A stretch of 64,000 nt of DNA from Pseudodesulfovibrio portus (GTDB taxonomy: Bacteria; Desulfobacterota; Desulfovibrionia; Desulfovibrionales; Desulfovibrionaceae): positions 374,501 through 438,500 of the forward strand of contig NZ_AP026708.1 of assembly GCF_026000375.1 (NCBI RefSeq), given 5' to 3'. The translations under genes and the position numbers were made by a program. The notes under the pieces were generated by a model. It saw only the letters and a program-made list of their open reading frames with translations. It made no database searches and had not been told where the DNA came from. This document shows, one piece after another, positions 37,590 through 47,154 of the stretch; position 1 is the first letter of the stretch; every line of letters starts with the position of its first letter.

Positions 37590-37820
37590 CTAGGCTTCCT
37601 CGGGGGTGTCGACGAGGACGTCGGCTTCAGGAATGGATGCCTCGGGAACGACCTTGCCTGCGGCGATCTCACGAAGGGCGCTGACCACTTCCTTGTTCTT
37701 GGACTCCACCAGGGGCTCGTAACCCTCACGGTATTGCTTGACGCGCTTGATGCCCATCTGGGTGATGAGAAAACGGTTGCTGACTTTTTCCAGGCAATCT
37801 TCAACAGTGATCCGTGCCAT
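37590..37820 (-). CDS. rpoZ: RNA polymerase omega subunit
   Basis: The 76-residue protein starts [19 protein letters not shown], the conserved opening of RpoZ, and contains the [23 protein letters not shown] segment. Omega assists RNA polymerase assembly and forms part of a ppGpp site in proteobacteria. ATG 37820 has GAAGGAGAA before it; the frame is open for 45 more codons upstream but those overlap the previous gene. It sits between DUF4340 and dnaJ. Confidence 0.94.
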   Translation of the reverse strand: MARITVEDCLEKVSNRFLITQMGIKRVKQYREGYEPLVESKNKEVVSALREIAAGKVVPEASIPEADVLVDTPEEA

Positions 37821-37849
37821 GTTATTCTCCTTCTTCTTGCGAAGCGGTA

Positions 37850-39187
37850 TTACTGTCTCTTGTTGCTCCGGATCGCCGGGAACATGCCCTGCAAATCCTT
37901 GAGCAAACGGCTTGAAACGGGATAATACATCCCGTCCTCGCTCTTCATCCAGCATTGTCCCTGCGGCAGTTCCGGGTCCGCATAAAAGGTCATCGCCTTC
38001 AAGAGCTTCCCGTCCGCATCCAACAGCCTGCAGTGCATGAGCGCGACCGCCGTCTTGGACAGATTGTTCAGAGGCAACGCCTCAAACTTTAAATTTGTAA
38101 TTCTCCAGAGCGACATGTCAATGCCGGGGATATCATTTTCCGTCCCCCGCAACCGCCAACCCGTGTCGCTCCTTTCAACCGTGAATCTCGCCTCTCCATG
38201 GTCGATGACCACGCGATCCACTGTGCCGATATCCAGGGCCATGACGGTCCTGCTCTGGATGTCGAAAGCGCTCTTGACCATCTGGGCCACGCTCTGGGCA
38301 TCCACCAGGAAAGGCATGGTCAGCCAGGAGGACACCCCCATGAACACGTCCGGCGAGTCTTCGTAGGGAAAGAACTCAACCGAATGGTTCTTGCCCCCCT
38401 TGCCCCACACCCTGACCGTCAGGGTCGGCATCTCCTTGTCGATGACCACGGGCTCCAGAATGAGCTGCTTGGCCCTGATCAACGCCAGGCTGTGAACATA
38501 CAGCTTCAGGTCGGAGCCCGATGCCTGCTTGCCCTTGAGGTAGCCAGGCAGTTTGAAAATGAACCCGGACTCCCCTTTCTCCACCAGCCAACTGGACCCG
38601 AACGGCTGGACGAGCTGGACCCTGTCCACCAACTCCTCGTCGAACCGGAAAATATAATCGTCCAGGAAATGCAGGGCGGGCAGAGCCAGCCGTTCAAGCG
38701 TCTTGCCGTCGAACTCGTAGACCATCCCCGGATTCCGGGAATTCCAGCCGAACACACGGCCGGTCTCCCCGACCGTGAACTTGATGACCAACTGCCCGTC
38801 GGTCTTTCCCGTGAAATTGAGGATGACCTTGAATTTCGGATCATTCAATCCGTAACTCTCCGGCCCGTCCTGGTCCACGTCGGCAATGTACTTGTCGGGC
38901 GTCAGGTCCGCCAGATAGGATATGTACTCCCTGACCCTGTTCGGTTTGACGTGCGCCCTGACGTTCCATGACGCTCCGGGCACATCCGCTTTCCATGTGT
39001 CGCCTTTGGCAAAAAGGCTGTAGGAGCCTTCGGGCGAAAGAACGTGGACCGAAACCACATTGTCCAGGGAGCTGGACAACCATCTGGATGTCTCCACCCG
39101 AGTGTCGGAATACGTGTCGTACAGGTAAACGCCCCCGGCCAGTCCGGCGAGAAACAGCACGGCTACAATACACACGATCCGTCTCAA
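37850..39187 (-). CDS. DUF4340-domain membrane-anchored protein
   Basis: This 445-residue protein has an N-terminal helix (residues ~4-25, signal anchor) and a periplasmic part with the DUF4340 pattern: short repeats such as [27 protein letters not shown] and [24 protein letters not shown]. Related domains often accompany GldF/GldG-type ABC transporters, but none is here. The function is unknown. It is the first gene of the operon with rpoZ, dnaJ and moaC, with 29 bases before rpoZ. Confidence 0.78.
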   Translation of the reverse strand: MRRIVCIVAVLFLAGLAGGVYLYDTYSDTRVETSRWLSSSLDNVVSVHVLSPEGSYSLFAKGDTWKADVPGASWNVRAHVKPNRVREYISYLADLTPDKYIADVDQDGPESYGLNDPKFKVILNFTGKTDGQLVIKFTVGETGRVFGWNSRNPGMVYEFDGKTLERLALPALHFLDDYIFRFDEELVDRVQLVQPFGSSWLVEKGESGFIFKLPGYLKGKQASGSDLKLYVHSLALIRAKQLILEPVVIDKEMPTLTVRVWGKGGKNHSVEFFPYEDSPDVFMGVSSWLTMPFLVDAQSVAQMVKSAFDIQSRTVMALDIGTVDRVVIDHGEARFTVERSDTGWRLRGTENDIPGIDMSLWRITNLKFEALPLNNLSKTAVALMHCRLLDADGKLLKAMTFYADPELPQGQCWMKSEDGMYYPVSSRLLKDLQGMFPAIRSNKRQ

Positions 39188-39364
39188 GGCAGGTCTCCCT
39201 CCGACAGGATACCGGTTTCATCAATGCGGGGCTGCGACGTTTTGAGGCGACCCCCACGAGAAAGCTTGATAAGGTGCCCCATGCCCCCTTGCAAGTCAAG
39301 GAAGAATACACTATCAGCCTGGGCTGGCTCGCTCTTCATAGCAGAACACGGAGAAGAAAAACAG

Positions 39365-40114
39365 ATGGCATCCTGGGGTAAACTGACCTTCGCGCAGAAG
39401 AAGTGCGTATCGGCCACCGGAAAGCTCATGCAGCAGACCGAGATGGTGTCGCACGGCTCCCGGATCGGCCTGGCCATTTCGGGGGGCGTCGATTCCTTCC
39501 TCATGCTCAAGGTCATGCTCATTCGGCAGGCCATCATGCCCTTCCCCGTTGAACTGATGGTGCTGCACGTCAATCCGGGATTCGATCCCGACTCGCACCT
39601 GGCGCTGGCGGACTGGTGCGCGGCCAACGGAGTGAGCGCCCACATGGAGCTGACCGATTACGGCCCAAGGGCGCACACCGATGAGAATCGGTCAAACTCC
39701 CCCTGCTTCTTCTGCGCCATGCAACGCAGGAAAAGGCTCTTCGAGCTGTGCCGCGAATACGGCCTGACCCACCTCGCCTTCGGCCACAACGCCGACGACA
39801 ACGTGGTCACCTTCTTCATGAACATGCTGCAAAACGGTCGCGCCGACGGATTGTCCGTCAACGAATCCTTTTTCAACGGCAATCTCCGCGTCATTCGCCC
39901 GACCATGCTCCTGGACAAAAAGATCGTCATCAAGGCGGCCAGGCAATGGGAATTGCCCGTCTGGGAAAACATCTGCCCGTCCAACGGCTCCACGAAACGA
40001 GACGACATACACGACTGGCTGCGTTCAATGTGGCGGCACGACAGACGCATCAAAAACAACGTGTTTAATGCAGTGACTCGGCAACAGGTTAACTTGACAA
40101 GTAAAAAAGTCTAG
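39365..40114 (+). CDS. TtcA/TilS-family PP-loop ATPase (tRNA thiolation type)
   Basis: This 249-residue protein has the PP-loop LAISGGVDSFLML near residue 40, a C-x2-C motif (SPCFFCAMQRRKRLF) and a later cysteine (ENICPSNG), the arrangement seen in TtcA, which uses an Fe-S cluster to make 2-thiocytidine in tRNA. It also has GHNADDNVVTFFMNML, the TtcA-like helix. E. coli TtcA is longer (311 residues), so this could be a related tRNA-thiolating or other adenylating enzyme. It is divergent from the DUF4340 gene. Confidence 0.78.
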   Translation: MASWGKLTFAQKKCVSATGKLMQQTEMVSHGSRIGLAISGGVDSFLMLKVMLIRQAIMPFPVELMVLHVNPGFDPDSHLALADWCAANGVSAHMELTDYGPRAHTDENRSNSPCFFCAMQRRKRLFELCREYGLTHLAFGHNADDNVVTFFMNMLQNGRADGLSVNESFFNGNLRVIRPTMLLDKKIVIKAARQWELPVWENICPSNGSTKRDDIHDWLRSMWRHDRRIKNNVFNAVTRQQVNLTSKKV

Positions 40115-40177
40115 ACTATTTATACCCAAAGCTGCGGATAAGCTGCATCTGAAATACTACAACGCACTGGAAAGACA

Positions 40178-41083
40178 ATGCTTTTCAGAAAATACCATAT
40201 AGTTGTCTTCAAAGACAAACAGGGTTCCTGTAAAAAATTCCAGCTTCGTGGGTGGTTTATCGTCACGCTTTTCCTGCTGACGGTGTCCATGGCCGCCGGA
40301 AACGTCATACTGTGGAACAAATACGCACAACACAGCCGTGTCGAACAGGGCCTGAACATCGCCGAAAAAACCGTTCAGGAACAAAAAACCCAACTCCTGA
40401 GTCTTTCCCAGAAAATTTCCTCCCTCCAAAAGAATCTAGGCCGCATCCGCGATTTTGATTCCAAGCTTCGGGTCATGATCAATCTCGACCAGGACGGCAG
40501 CCAGGCTGCAGCCCCCAAGGGCGGCCCCGCCAACGAGAATTTTTCCAAGGGCTACCTGCCCCTGTACCGCCAGGAGCTCCTGGCCAGAAAGATGCACGAG
40601 TTCCTGCGCCAGCTGAACGTCGAGGCCCGCCTCGAAGAGGTCCGCCAGCAGGAGATCATGCACACCCTGCGCAACAACCAGAACATTCTCGAAGCCACCC
40701 CGTCCATCTGGCCCACGTCCGGCTGGGTGACTTCCGGCTTCGCCTGGAGGACCTCGCCCTTCACCGGCAAGCGCGAGTTCCACAAGGGCATCGACATTTC
40801 CGCCCCTAGGGGGACCCCCATCTACGCCCCGGCGCGGGGTTCCGTCACCTTCTCCGGTCGCGACGGCTCCTACGGCCTGAGCATCCGGCTGAAGCACAAC
40901 TCCAGCCTGTCGACGCGCTTCGCCCACCTGCACCGCATCGCCATCAAGAGCGGCCAGATGGTGACCCGGGGCGAACTCATCGGCTACGTAGGCAACACCG
41001 GTCGCTCTACCGGCCCCCACCTGCACTACGAAGTCCGCTTGAACGGCGTGCCGGTCAATCCGAAGCGGTATATCCTCAACTAG
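40178..41083 (+). CDS. M23-family peptidoglycan endopeptidase, membrane-anchored
   Basis: This 301-residue protein has an N-terminal membrane helix (~25-45), a coiled coil (~52-95) and a C-terminal LytM domain (~185-300) with the zinc ligands in HKGIDIS, the TRFAHLHR block and GPHLHYEV. All catalytic positions appear intact, so it likely cuts peptide cross-links in peptidoglycan. The anchored coiled coil is common in cell-elongation or division hydrolases. It follows the TtcA-like gene by 63 bases and ends at a terminator. Confidence 0.9.
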   Translation: MLFRKYHIVVFKDKQGSCKKFQLRGWFIVTLFLLTVSMAAGNVILWNKYAQHSRVEQGLNIAEKTVQEQKTQLLSLSQKISSLQKNLGRIRDFDSKLRVMINLDQDGSQAAAPKGGPANENFSKGYLPLYRQELLARKMHEFLRQLNVEARLEEVRQQEIMHTLRNNQNILEATPSIWPTSGWVTSGFAWRTSPFTGKREFHKGIDISAPRGTPIYAPARGSVTFSGRDGSYGLSIRLKHNSSLSTRFAHLHRIAIKSGQMVTRGELIGYVGNTGRSTGPHLHYEVRLNGVPVNPKRYILN

Positions 41084-41106
41084 AGGACTCCTGAACGTGA
41101 ATTTAT

Positions 41107-41149
41107 CGGGCCCTTTTGGAATACAATCTTCCAAAAGGGCCCGCTCTTT
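41107..41149 (+). terminator. Hairpin terminator after the M23 peptidase gene
   Basis: A perfect 15-bp stem (41107-41121 with 41129-41143, loop TACAATC) is followed by a short CTCTTTG tail. Confidence 0.8.
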
Positions 41150-41174
41150 GACAAACCCGCCCGGCCCGATCCCT

Positions 41175-41191
41175 TTGGTTCGGGTTTTGCA
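41175..41191 (+). promoter_or_regulatory. Sigma-54-type -24/-12 promoter of the flagellar operon
   Basis: TTGGTTCGGGTTTTGCA matches 12 of 14 fixed positions of the sigma-54 consensus, with GG and GC separated by exactly 10 bases. It lies directly upstream of fliR; transcription would start at about 41202, one base before the fliR ATG. Confidence 0.55.
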
Positions 41192-41202
41192 GCACCTACA
41201 CA

Positions 41203-41991
41203 ATGGACTTGTTCGGATTCAACCCATCTGATCTTCTCAGCTTCTATCTGACGTTTTTTCGCGTCAGCATAGTGCTGTTTCTGATGCCGTTTTTCGGAGG
41301 CAATTCCATTCCCGTCGTGATAAAGGCCGCGCTGGCTCTCGTCCTGTCGCTGGCCCTCTGGCCCCAGCTTTCCTTCCCCGGCGAACTGATGCCCACGGGC
41401 TGGAACATCGCGCTCATGATCATCGGCGAATTCATCCTCGGCATCATCCTCTCCATGATCGTCAATTTTCTGTTCGCGGCCGTGCAGCTCGGCGGCCAGA
41501 TCATCGGCTTCCAGATGGGATTCGCCATGGTCAACGTGGTGGACCCCATAACCGGCACCAGCAACGCGGTCACCGCCCACTTCCTGTACATGTGCACGAT
41601 GCTGACCTTCCTGGTCCTCAATGGGCATCTCTACCTCATCCAGGCCATGGCAACGAGTTTCCAGCACATTCCCCCCGGGGGCCTGTTCATCAACAGCAAC
41701 CTGGCCACCCACTTCTTCCAATTCTCGGGAATAATGTTCACCCTGGCCGTGCGCATAGCGGCCCCGATCATGGCCGCGCTGTTCCTCGTGGACCTCGCCC
41801 TTGCCCTGATATCCCGGGTTGCTCCGCAAATGCACGTCCTGGTTCTCGGCTTCCCCATCAAGATCACCGTGGGATTCTTCTTTCTCGGCTTCATCTTCAC
41901 CATCATGTCCCTCTATGTGACCGACTTCCTGCGCGAACTCGGCCCGCTGTATGAACGAATCCTGATTCTGGCATCACCGAAATCCCCGTAA
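41203..41991 (+). CDS. fliR: Flagellar export apparatus protein FliR
   Basis: FliR is part of the FliPQR export gate of the flagellar type III system. The 262-residue protein has several membrane helices and the conserved regions MDLFGFN, FRVSIVLFLMPFFGG and GFAMVNVVDPITG. The start matches the family opening, though no Shine-Dalgarno sequence precedes it. It is the first gene of the operon; flhB follows after 11 bases. Confidence 0.95.
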   Translation: MDLFGFNPSDLLSFYLTFFRVSIVLFLMPFFGGNSIPVVIKAALALVLSLALWPQLSFPGELMPTGWNIALMIIGEFILGIILSMIVNFLFAAVQLGGQIIGFQMGFAMVNVVDPITGTSNAVTAHFLYMCTMLTFLVLNGHLYLIQAMATSFQHIPPGGLFINSNLATHFFQFSGIMFTLAVRIAAPIMAALFLVDLALALISRVAPQMHVLVLGFPIKITVGFFFLGFIFTIMSLYVTDFLRELGPLYERILILASPKSP

Positions 41992-42002
41992 GGACATGAC
42001 CG

Positions 42003-43073
42003 ATGATAGGCCAGGAAGATCCAAGTAAAACCGAACAAGCCACAAAAAAGCGGCGGGATAAGCAACGCACTGAAGGCAACGTCGCCAAAGGCCAGGAACT
42101 GTCAAAGGTCATGGTTCTCCTGGCCGGCGTTCTCACCTTGCGGTTCATGATCGGATTCTATCACGACCATCTGATTGAAATCTTCCACTGGACCTTCAAG
42201 GAAGGCATCCACATCGAGATCAACAAACGGTCCGCCTACATGCTGTTTGTCTGGGGACTGCAGCAGATGGCCCTGCTGGTCCTGCCCTACATGGTCATTG
42301 TCGCCTTCATAGCCTGGCTGTCCGAACGGCTCCAGGTGGGCTCCCTGTGGACGACCAAGCCGCTCAAGCCAAAATTCGCCAAGATGTTCAACCTGATGGC
42401 AGGCATAAAAAAACTCATGCTCAGCCCGGATGCGCTGATCAAGCTCGCAAAGGCCCTTGTCCAAGCCGCGGCAGTGGGCATCGCGCCCTACATCGTCATC
42501 CAGCAGGAAATGCCGAATCTGCTTCCCCTCTTCCATTCCAATACCCAGGGCATCATCGCCTACCTGCTTTCCGTGGGCTACAAAATGGTCTGCTACGCGC
42601 TGATCCCCATGCTGATCATCGCCATCATCGATCTCGTATACCAGCGCTGGAATTACGCGGAACAGATCAAGATGACCAAGGACGAGGTCAAGGATGAGCG
42701 CAAACAGGCCGAGGGCGATCCCAAGGTCAAGCAGCAGCAGCGTCGCAAGATGATGGAGATGATGGCCTCCAGAATGTTCCAGGACATCCCCAAGGCGGAC
42801 GTGGTCATCACCAACCCCACCCACTACGCCATCGCCCTTCAATACGATCCCCTCGTGGCCCCCGCCCCCATGATTCTGGCCAAGGGGCTCAACCGCGTGG
42901 CGGAACGGATCAAGGAAGTGGCCCGCGAACACAACATTCCCATCGAGGAAAACCCACCCTTGGCACAGGCTTTGTATAAGCAGGTAGAGATCGGGGAGAC
43001 CATCCCGGAGGAACTGTTCCAAGCCGTCGCCGCCATCCTGGCTAAGCTGGATAAGTTCAGGAGACGCAAGTAG
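42003..43073 (+). CDS. flhB: Flagellar export substrate-specificity switch FlhB
   Basis: FlhB gates export and switches from rod/hook to filament substrates by self-cleavage. The 356-residue protein has the N-terminal KTEQATKKRR motif, four membrane helices (~30-215), a cytoplasmic linker and the autocleavage site NPTH at residues 271-274, nearly the same position as in E. coli. AAGGAC precedes the ATG. It lies between fliR and flhA. Confidence 0.97.
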   Translation: MIGQEDPSKTEQATKKRRDKQRTEGNVAKGQELSKVMVLLAGVLTLRFMIGFYHDHLIEIFHWTFKEGIHIEINKRSAYMLFVWGLQQMALLVLPYMVIVAFIAWLSERLQVGSLWTTKPLKPKFAKMFNLMAGIKKLMLSPDALIKLAKALVQAAAVGIAPYIVIQQEMPNLLPLFHSNTQGIIAYLLSVGYKMVCYALIPMLIIAIIDLVYQRWNYAEQIKMTKDEVKDERKQAEGDPKVKQQQRRKMMEMMASRMFQDIPKADVVITNPTHYAIALQYDPLVAPAPMILAKGLNRVAERIKEVAREHNIPIEENPPLAQALYKQVEIGETIPEELFQAVAAILAKLDKFRRRK

Positions 43074-43133
43074 TTAAAGCATCCTGAGCACACCTCCGGA
43101 CCCGGAAACGACCGCATACGAGGTGTCAAAAAC

Positions 43134-45233
43134 ATGGCTCAGCCGTCCAAGCAATCCAAAGTCCCGAAAATAGACTACTCCAAGTTCGCCAAACAGGGCG
43201 ACATGATGTTGGCAAGCGGCGTGGTGATCATCCTCTTCGTGATGCTCATTCCGTTACCCACCCCGTTTATCGACTTCATGCTTTCAGTATCCATCTCACT
43301 GGCACTGGTCGTCCTTGTCACCTCCATGTTCATGATCTCTCCTCTCGAATTTTCCATTTTCCCGTCTCTGCTGCTCGTCACCACCCTGCTCAGGCTCGCC
43401 CTGAACGTCGCCACCACCAGGGCGATTCTCCTGCACGGCGATGAGGGCACCTCGGCGGCGGGATCGGTCATCCAGAGTTTCGGCGAATTCGTTGTCGGCG
43501 GCAATTACGTCATCGGCATCGTCATCTTCATGATCCTCTTCATCCTAAACAAGACAGTCATCGTCACCGGTACGACGCGTATCGCCGAAGTGGCGGCACG
43601 CTTCACTCTGGACGCCATGCCCGGCAAGCAGATGGCCGTTGAGGCCGACCTCAACGCTGGCCTGATCACCGAGGAAGAGGCCAACGAACGCCGTGACAAC
43701 ATGCGCCGTGAAGCCGACTTCTACGGTGCCATGGACGGTGCGGGCAAATTCGTTTCAGGAGACGTCAAGGCCGGTCTTATGATCACGGCCATCAACATCA
43801 TCGGCGGCTTCCTCATCGGCATCCTCCAAAAGGACATGGAATGGATGGACGCCGCCCAGACATACACCCTGCTGACAATCGGCGACGGTCTGGTAGCCAC
43901 CATCCCCTCGCTGATCATTTCGACTTCGGCGGGTATCATCGTTTCCCGCGCCGCGGCCGAAGCCAAGATGGGCGAAGAATTCATCGGCCAGCTTTCCTAT
44001 CACCACCGTGCCCTGAAGCTCGTGTCCGGCATCCTGGTGATCTTCGGCATCGTCCCCGGCATGCCGACCATACCTTTCCTGACCCTGGCGGCCATCACCT
44101 ACGGCGTGGGCCACATGTCCGCCCAGCAGCAAGCCGCCATCATGGGCCCGGCGGAAGATGCGGAAGCCAAGGATGTCCCGACCCTGGATACCCCGGAGGA
44201 GGTCGCCGCCCTGCTTCCGCTCGACCAGCTGGAACTGGAGGTGGGCTACGGCCTCATCCCGCTCGTGGACGAGGAACAGAGCGGCAACCTGCTCTCGCGC
44301 ATCCGCTCCATCCGCCGCCAGTTCGCCCTGGACATGGGCGTGGTCATTCCTTCGTTGCACCTGCGGGACAACCTGCAGCTCAAGCCCGGCGAATACCGTG
44401 TGCTCATCAAGGGCAACCCGGTGGCCAGCGCCGAATTGCTCATCGACCACTTCCTGGCCATGGACCCGGGCGACGCCAAGCAGCGCATCGAAGGCGTGGA
44501 GACCGTGGAGCCCGCCTTCAACCTCCCGGCCATCTGGATCCCCGAATCGCAAAAGGAAGAGGCCATGCTGGCCGGATACACCGTGGTCGATCCGTCCACG
44601 GTCATCGCCACCCACCTGACCGAGGTCTTCCGGCGCAACCTGCCAGAATTCCTGGGTCGCCAGGAAACGCAGGAACTGCTGGACAACCTGTCCAAACGCG
44701 CTCCCAAGGCCGTGGAAAGCCTGGTCCCGGCAGTGCTCACCGTTGGCGGCATCCAGAAGGTCCTCCAGGCGTTGGTGCAGGAGAACGTTTCCATCCGCGA
44801 CCTGCTGACCATCGTGGAGACCCTGGCCGACTACGGCGTTGCCACGCAGGACCCGACGCAGCTCACTGAGTACGTCCGGGCCAAGATGAGCCGGACCATC
44901 GTCAAGCCGTATCTCGGCGAAGACGGCACCCTGCCCATCATCACCATGAGCCGGCAGATCGACGAAATCCTCGGCGGCGCCATGCGCCCGGCGGAACAGG
45001 GCGGCTACCTGGCCCTGGAACCGGGCGTGGCCCAACAGGTCATCCAGGCCATCAACCGGTCCACCGAGGACGCCATGGTGGCCGACGGCCAGCCGATCCT
45101 GCTGGTCGCACCCCAGATTCGTTCGCAGCTCGCACAGTTGCTGAACCGGTTCATTCCGACCCTGCCGGTCATATCGCAGGCGGAGATTCCCACTGATGTC
45201 AAAATCCAGTCAGCCGCAACCGTTGAACTTTAG
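43134..45233 (+). CDS. flhA: Flagellar export protein FlhA
   Basis: FlhA is the large export-gate subunit that binds chaperone-substrate complexes. The 699-residue protein has eight membrane helices (~20-320), the conserved FHIPEP-type cytoplasmic loop (AARFTLDAMPGKQMAVEADLNAG), and the four-subdomain cytoplasmic region (~360-690). It starts 60 bases after flhB and ends ten bases before flhF. Confidence 0.97.
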   Translation: MAQPSKQSKVPKIDYSKFAKQGDMMLASGVVIILFVMLIPLPTPFIDFMLSVSISLALVVLVTSMFMISPLEFSIFPSLLLVTTLLRLALNVATTRAILLHGDEGTSAAGSVIQSFGEFVVGGNYVIGIVIFMILFILNKTVIVTGTTRIAEVAARFTLDAMPGKQMAVEADLNAGLITEEEANERRDNMRREADFYGAMDGAGKFVSGDVKAGLMITAINIIGGFLIGILQKDMEWMDAAQTYTLLTIGDGLVATIPSLIISTSAGIIVSRAAAEAKMGEEFIGQLSYHHRALKLVSGILVIFGIVPGMPTIPFLTLAAITYGVGHMSAQQQAAIMGPAEDAEAKDVPTLDTPEEVAALLPLDQLELEVGYGLIPLVDEEQSGNLLSRIRSIRRQFALDMGVVIPSLHLRDNLQLKPGEYRVLIKGNPVASAELLIDHFLAMDPGDAKQRIEGVETVEPAFNLPAIWIPESQKEEAMLAGYTVVDPSTVIATHLTEVFRRNLPEFLGRQETQELLDNLSKRAPKAVESLVPAVLTVGGIQKVLQALVQENVSIRDLLTIVETLADYGVATQDPTQLTEYVRAKMSRTIVKPYLGEDGTLPIITMSRQIDEILGGAMRPAEQGGYLALEPGVAQQVIQAINRSTEDAMVADGQPILLVAPQIRSQLAQLLNRFIPTLPVISQAEIPTDVKIQSAATVEL

Positions 45234-45242
45234 GATCACATT

Positions 45243-46310
45243 ATGAGAATGAAGACGTTCAAGGCCGCCACCTCCACCGCCGCTTTCGCCAAGGTCAAGG
45301 CCGAACTTGGCGAGGAAGCCGTCATCCTGTCCAACAAGACCATCAGCGACAACGGCTCCAAGTGCTGTGAAATCGTGGCCGCCGTGGAAAATTCCCCGAT
45401 CCGCCCGGCAACGACCCGGGATGCGGTGGTGGACGACGCCCTCGGCGATGCGGTGGGATGGCAGCGGGAATGGAGCCAGATCAAGGGGCACATAATGGCC
45501 CTGATGAAGCCCCAGATGGACCCGCGGCACCTCTCCCCCAAACAGAAGATCGCCATGGACTACCTGGAACGGGAAGACGTGGATGAAACGGTCCTGGCCA
45601 GGGTTTACTGCGGCCTCAGGGAGAACGGCAACGACTCCATCATGAAGGTCCTGGACCCCATGCTCAAGGCGGCTCCCTTCAAGCCTGCCAACTGGTCCAA
45701 CACTTTTCACGCCTTTGCCGGCCCGGGCGGCGCAGGCAAGACTTCCAGCCTCGTCCGGCTGGCCCTGAAGATCAAAAAGGAAAATCCCAAAACCCGCATC
45801 TGCCTGGCCACGGCCGACGGCGGAAGGGGCAAGGGGCGGCTGGTCCTCAAGCACTACGCGGAACTCAGCGGCCTGGCTTTTCGGGAGATCATAACCCGGG
45901 ACGACCTCTCCCTGCTGCGCGAAGAAGAGAAGAATTTCGACATGGTCCTCATCGACCTGCCCGGTCTGCCTGCCAAGACGTCCCTTGAAGAATGGCTTAC
46001 CCTGTACGGCATGCGGGCCATGGACGACCTGTCCATTCACCTCGTGCTGAACCCCTACTACAGCACCGCCCAATTCAACCGCTTTGTCGAGAAATATAAA
46101 AGTGAACAACTTGCAAGCGTTATCTGGACGAAACTCGACGAAGCCTGTACATTTGGCTCAGTATTGAACATGGCCTTCGCCAGCGGGCTGCCGGTCTCCG
46201 CCCTTTCGTACGGAACCGGACTGAAAAACAGCATCATCGAGGCATCCGAAGAGATGGTCTGGCGGCTGCTGTTCAAGCGAACCCTGCCCAATGGCGAAAT
46301 TCAACCCTAA
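45243..46310 (+). CDS. flhF: Flagellar GTPase FlhF
   Basis: FlhF is an SRP-type GTPase that places the polar flagellum. The N-terminus (MRMKTFKAATSTAAFAKVKAELGEEAVILSNKTI) matches the FlhF B-domain start; the NG domain (from ~120) has the P-loop AGPGGAGKTSS near residue 160, DLPGL and TKLDE. At 355 residues it is short for the family. Its partner flhG follows directly. Together they suggest one or few polar flagella. Confidence 0.93.
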   Translation: MRMKTFKAATSTAAFAKVKAELGEEAVILSNKTISDNGSKCCEIVAAVENSPIRPATTRDAVVDDALGDAVGWQREWSQIKGHIMALMKPQMDPRHLSPKQKIAMDYLEREDVDETVLARVYCGLRENGNDSIMKVLDPMLKAAPFKPANWSNTFHAFAGPGGAGKTSSLVRLALKIKKENPKTRICLATADGGRGKGRLVLKHYAELSGLAFREIITRDDLSLLREEEKNFDMVLIDLPGLPAKTSLEEWLTLYGMRAMDDLSIHLVLNPYYSTAQFNRFVEKYKSEQLASVIWTKLDEACTFGSVLNMAFASGLPVSALSYGTGLKNSIIEASEEMVWRLLFKRTLPNGEIQP

Positions 46311-46326
46311 GGAGCGAGAACCTGCC

Positions 46327-47154
46327 ATGAGTTCCCAACTGCCACAGGTTCTTTCCGTCACTTCCGGCAAGGGCGGCGTCGGCAAGACCAACATGTCCGT
46401 CAACCTCGCCTACTGCCTGAGCGCGGCGGGCAAAAACGTCGTTCTCCTGGACGCGGACCTCGGACTGGCAAACGTCGACGTCATCCTCGGACTGGCTCCC
46501 GAACTGAATCTCTTTCACCTGTTCCACGAGGACATGACACTCGACAAGATCCTGTTCGACACCCCGTACGGATTCCGCATCCTTCCGGCCTCCTCGGGCG
46601 TCAGCGACATGGTCAGCCTGGACAAGGGCCAGAAGATCGACCTTCTGGATGCCATGGACTCGCTGGAAGACACCGTGGACTACCTCATCGTGGACACGGG
46701 CGCGGGCATCAACGACAACGTGCTCTATTTCAATCTGGCTGTTCAGGAACGGCTTCTGGTCATCACACCGGAACCCACCTCCCTGACCGACGCTTATGCC
46801 TTGATCAAGGTACTCAAGCTCCAGCACGGCGTGGAAAAATTCCGCGTGCTGGTCAACATGGTCAAGGACGGCAAGACGGCCAAGGACGTTTACATCAAGC
46901 TGTTGAACGCCTGCGACCACTTTCTCGACGGCATTTCGCTGGACCTGGTGGGCTTCATCCCCTTTGACCAGAACGTCCGCAACTCGGTCATCGCGCAGAC
47001 GCCGTTCTGCCACAAATTTCCCAAGACCCCGGCTAGTGTCGCCGTCCGCCAGACGGCCCAGAAGATCAACGCATGGCAGGTAACGCCCAATACCGATGGT
47101 AATATTAAGTTCTTCTGGAAGAAGCTCCTCTTCCGGGAAAAGTCCGTGGCTTGA
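46327..47154 (+). CDS. flhG: MinD/ParA-like ATPase FlhG (FleN)
   Basis: FlhG limits flagellar number by antagonising FlhF. The 275-residue protein has the deviant Walker A SGKGGVGKTNM, the switch motifs LLDADLGLANVD and LIVDTGAG, and a C-terminal amphipathic end. The ATG at 46327 is used because AAGGAGCG stands in front of it. Its 3' end overlaps fliA by 59 bases in another frame. Confidence 0.94.
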   Translation: MSSQLPQVLSVTSGKGGVGKTNMSVNLAYCLSAAGKNVVLLDADLGLANVDVILGLAPELNLFHLFHEDMTLDKILFDTPYGFRILPASSGVSDMVSLDKGQKIDLLDAMDSLEDTVDYLIVDTGAGINDNVLYFNLAVQERLLVITPEPTSLTDAYALIKVLKLQHGVEKFRVLVNMVKDGKTAKDVYIKLLNACDHFLDGISLDLVGFIPFDQNVRNSVIAQTPFCHKFPKTPASVAVRQTAQKINAWQVTPNTDGNIKFFWKKLLFREKSVA

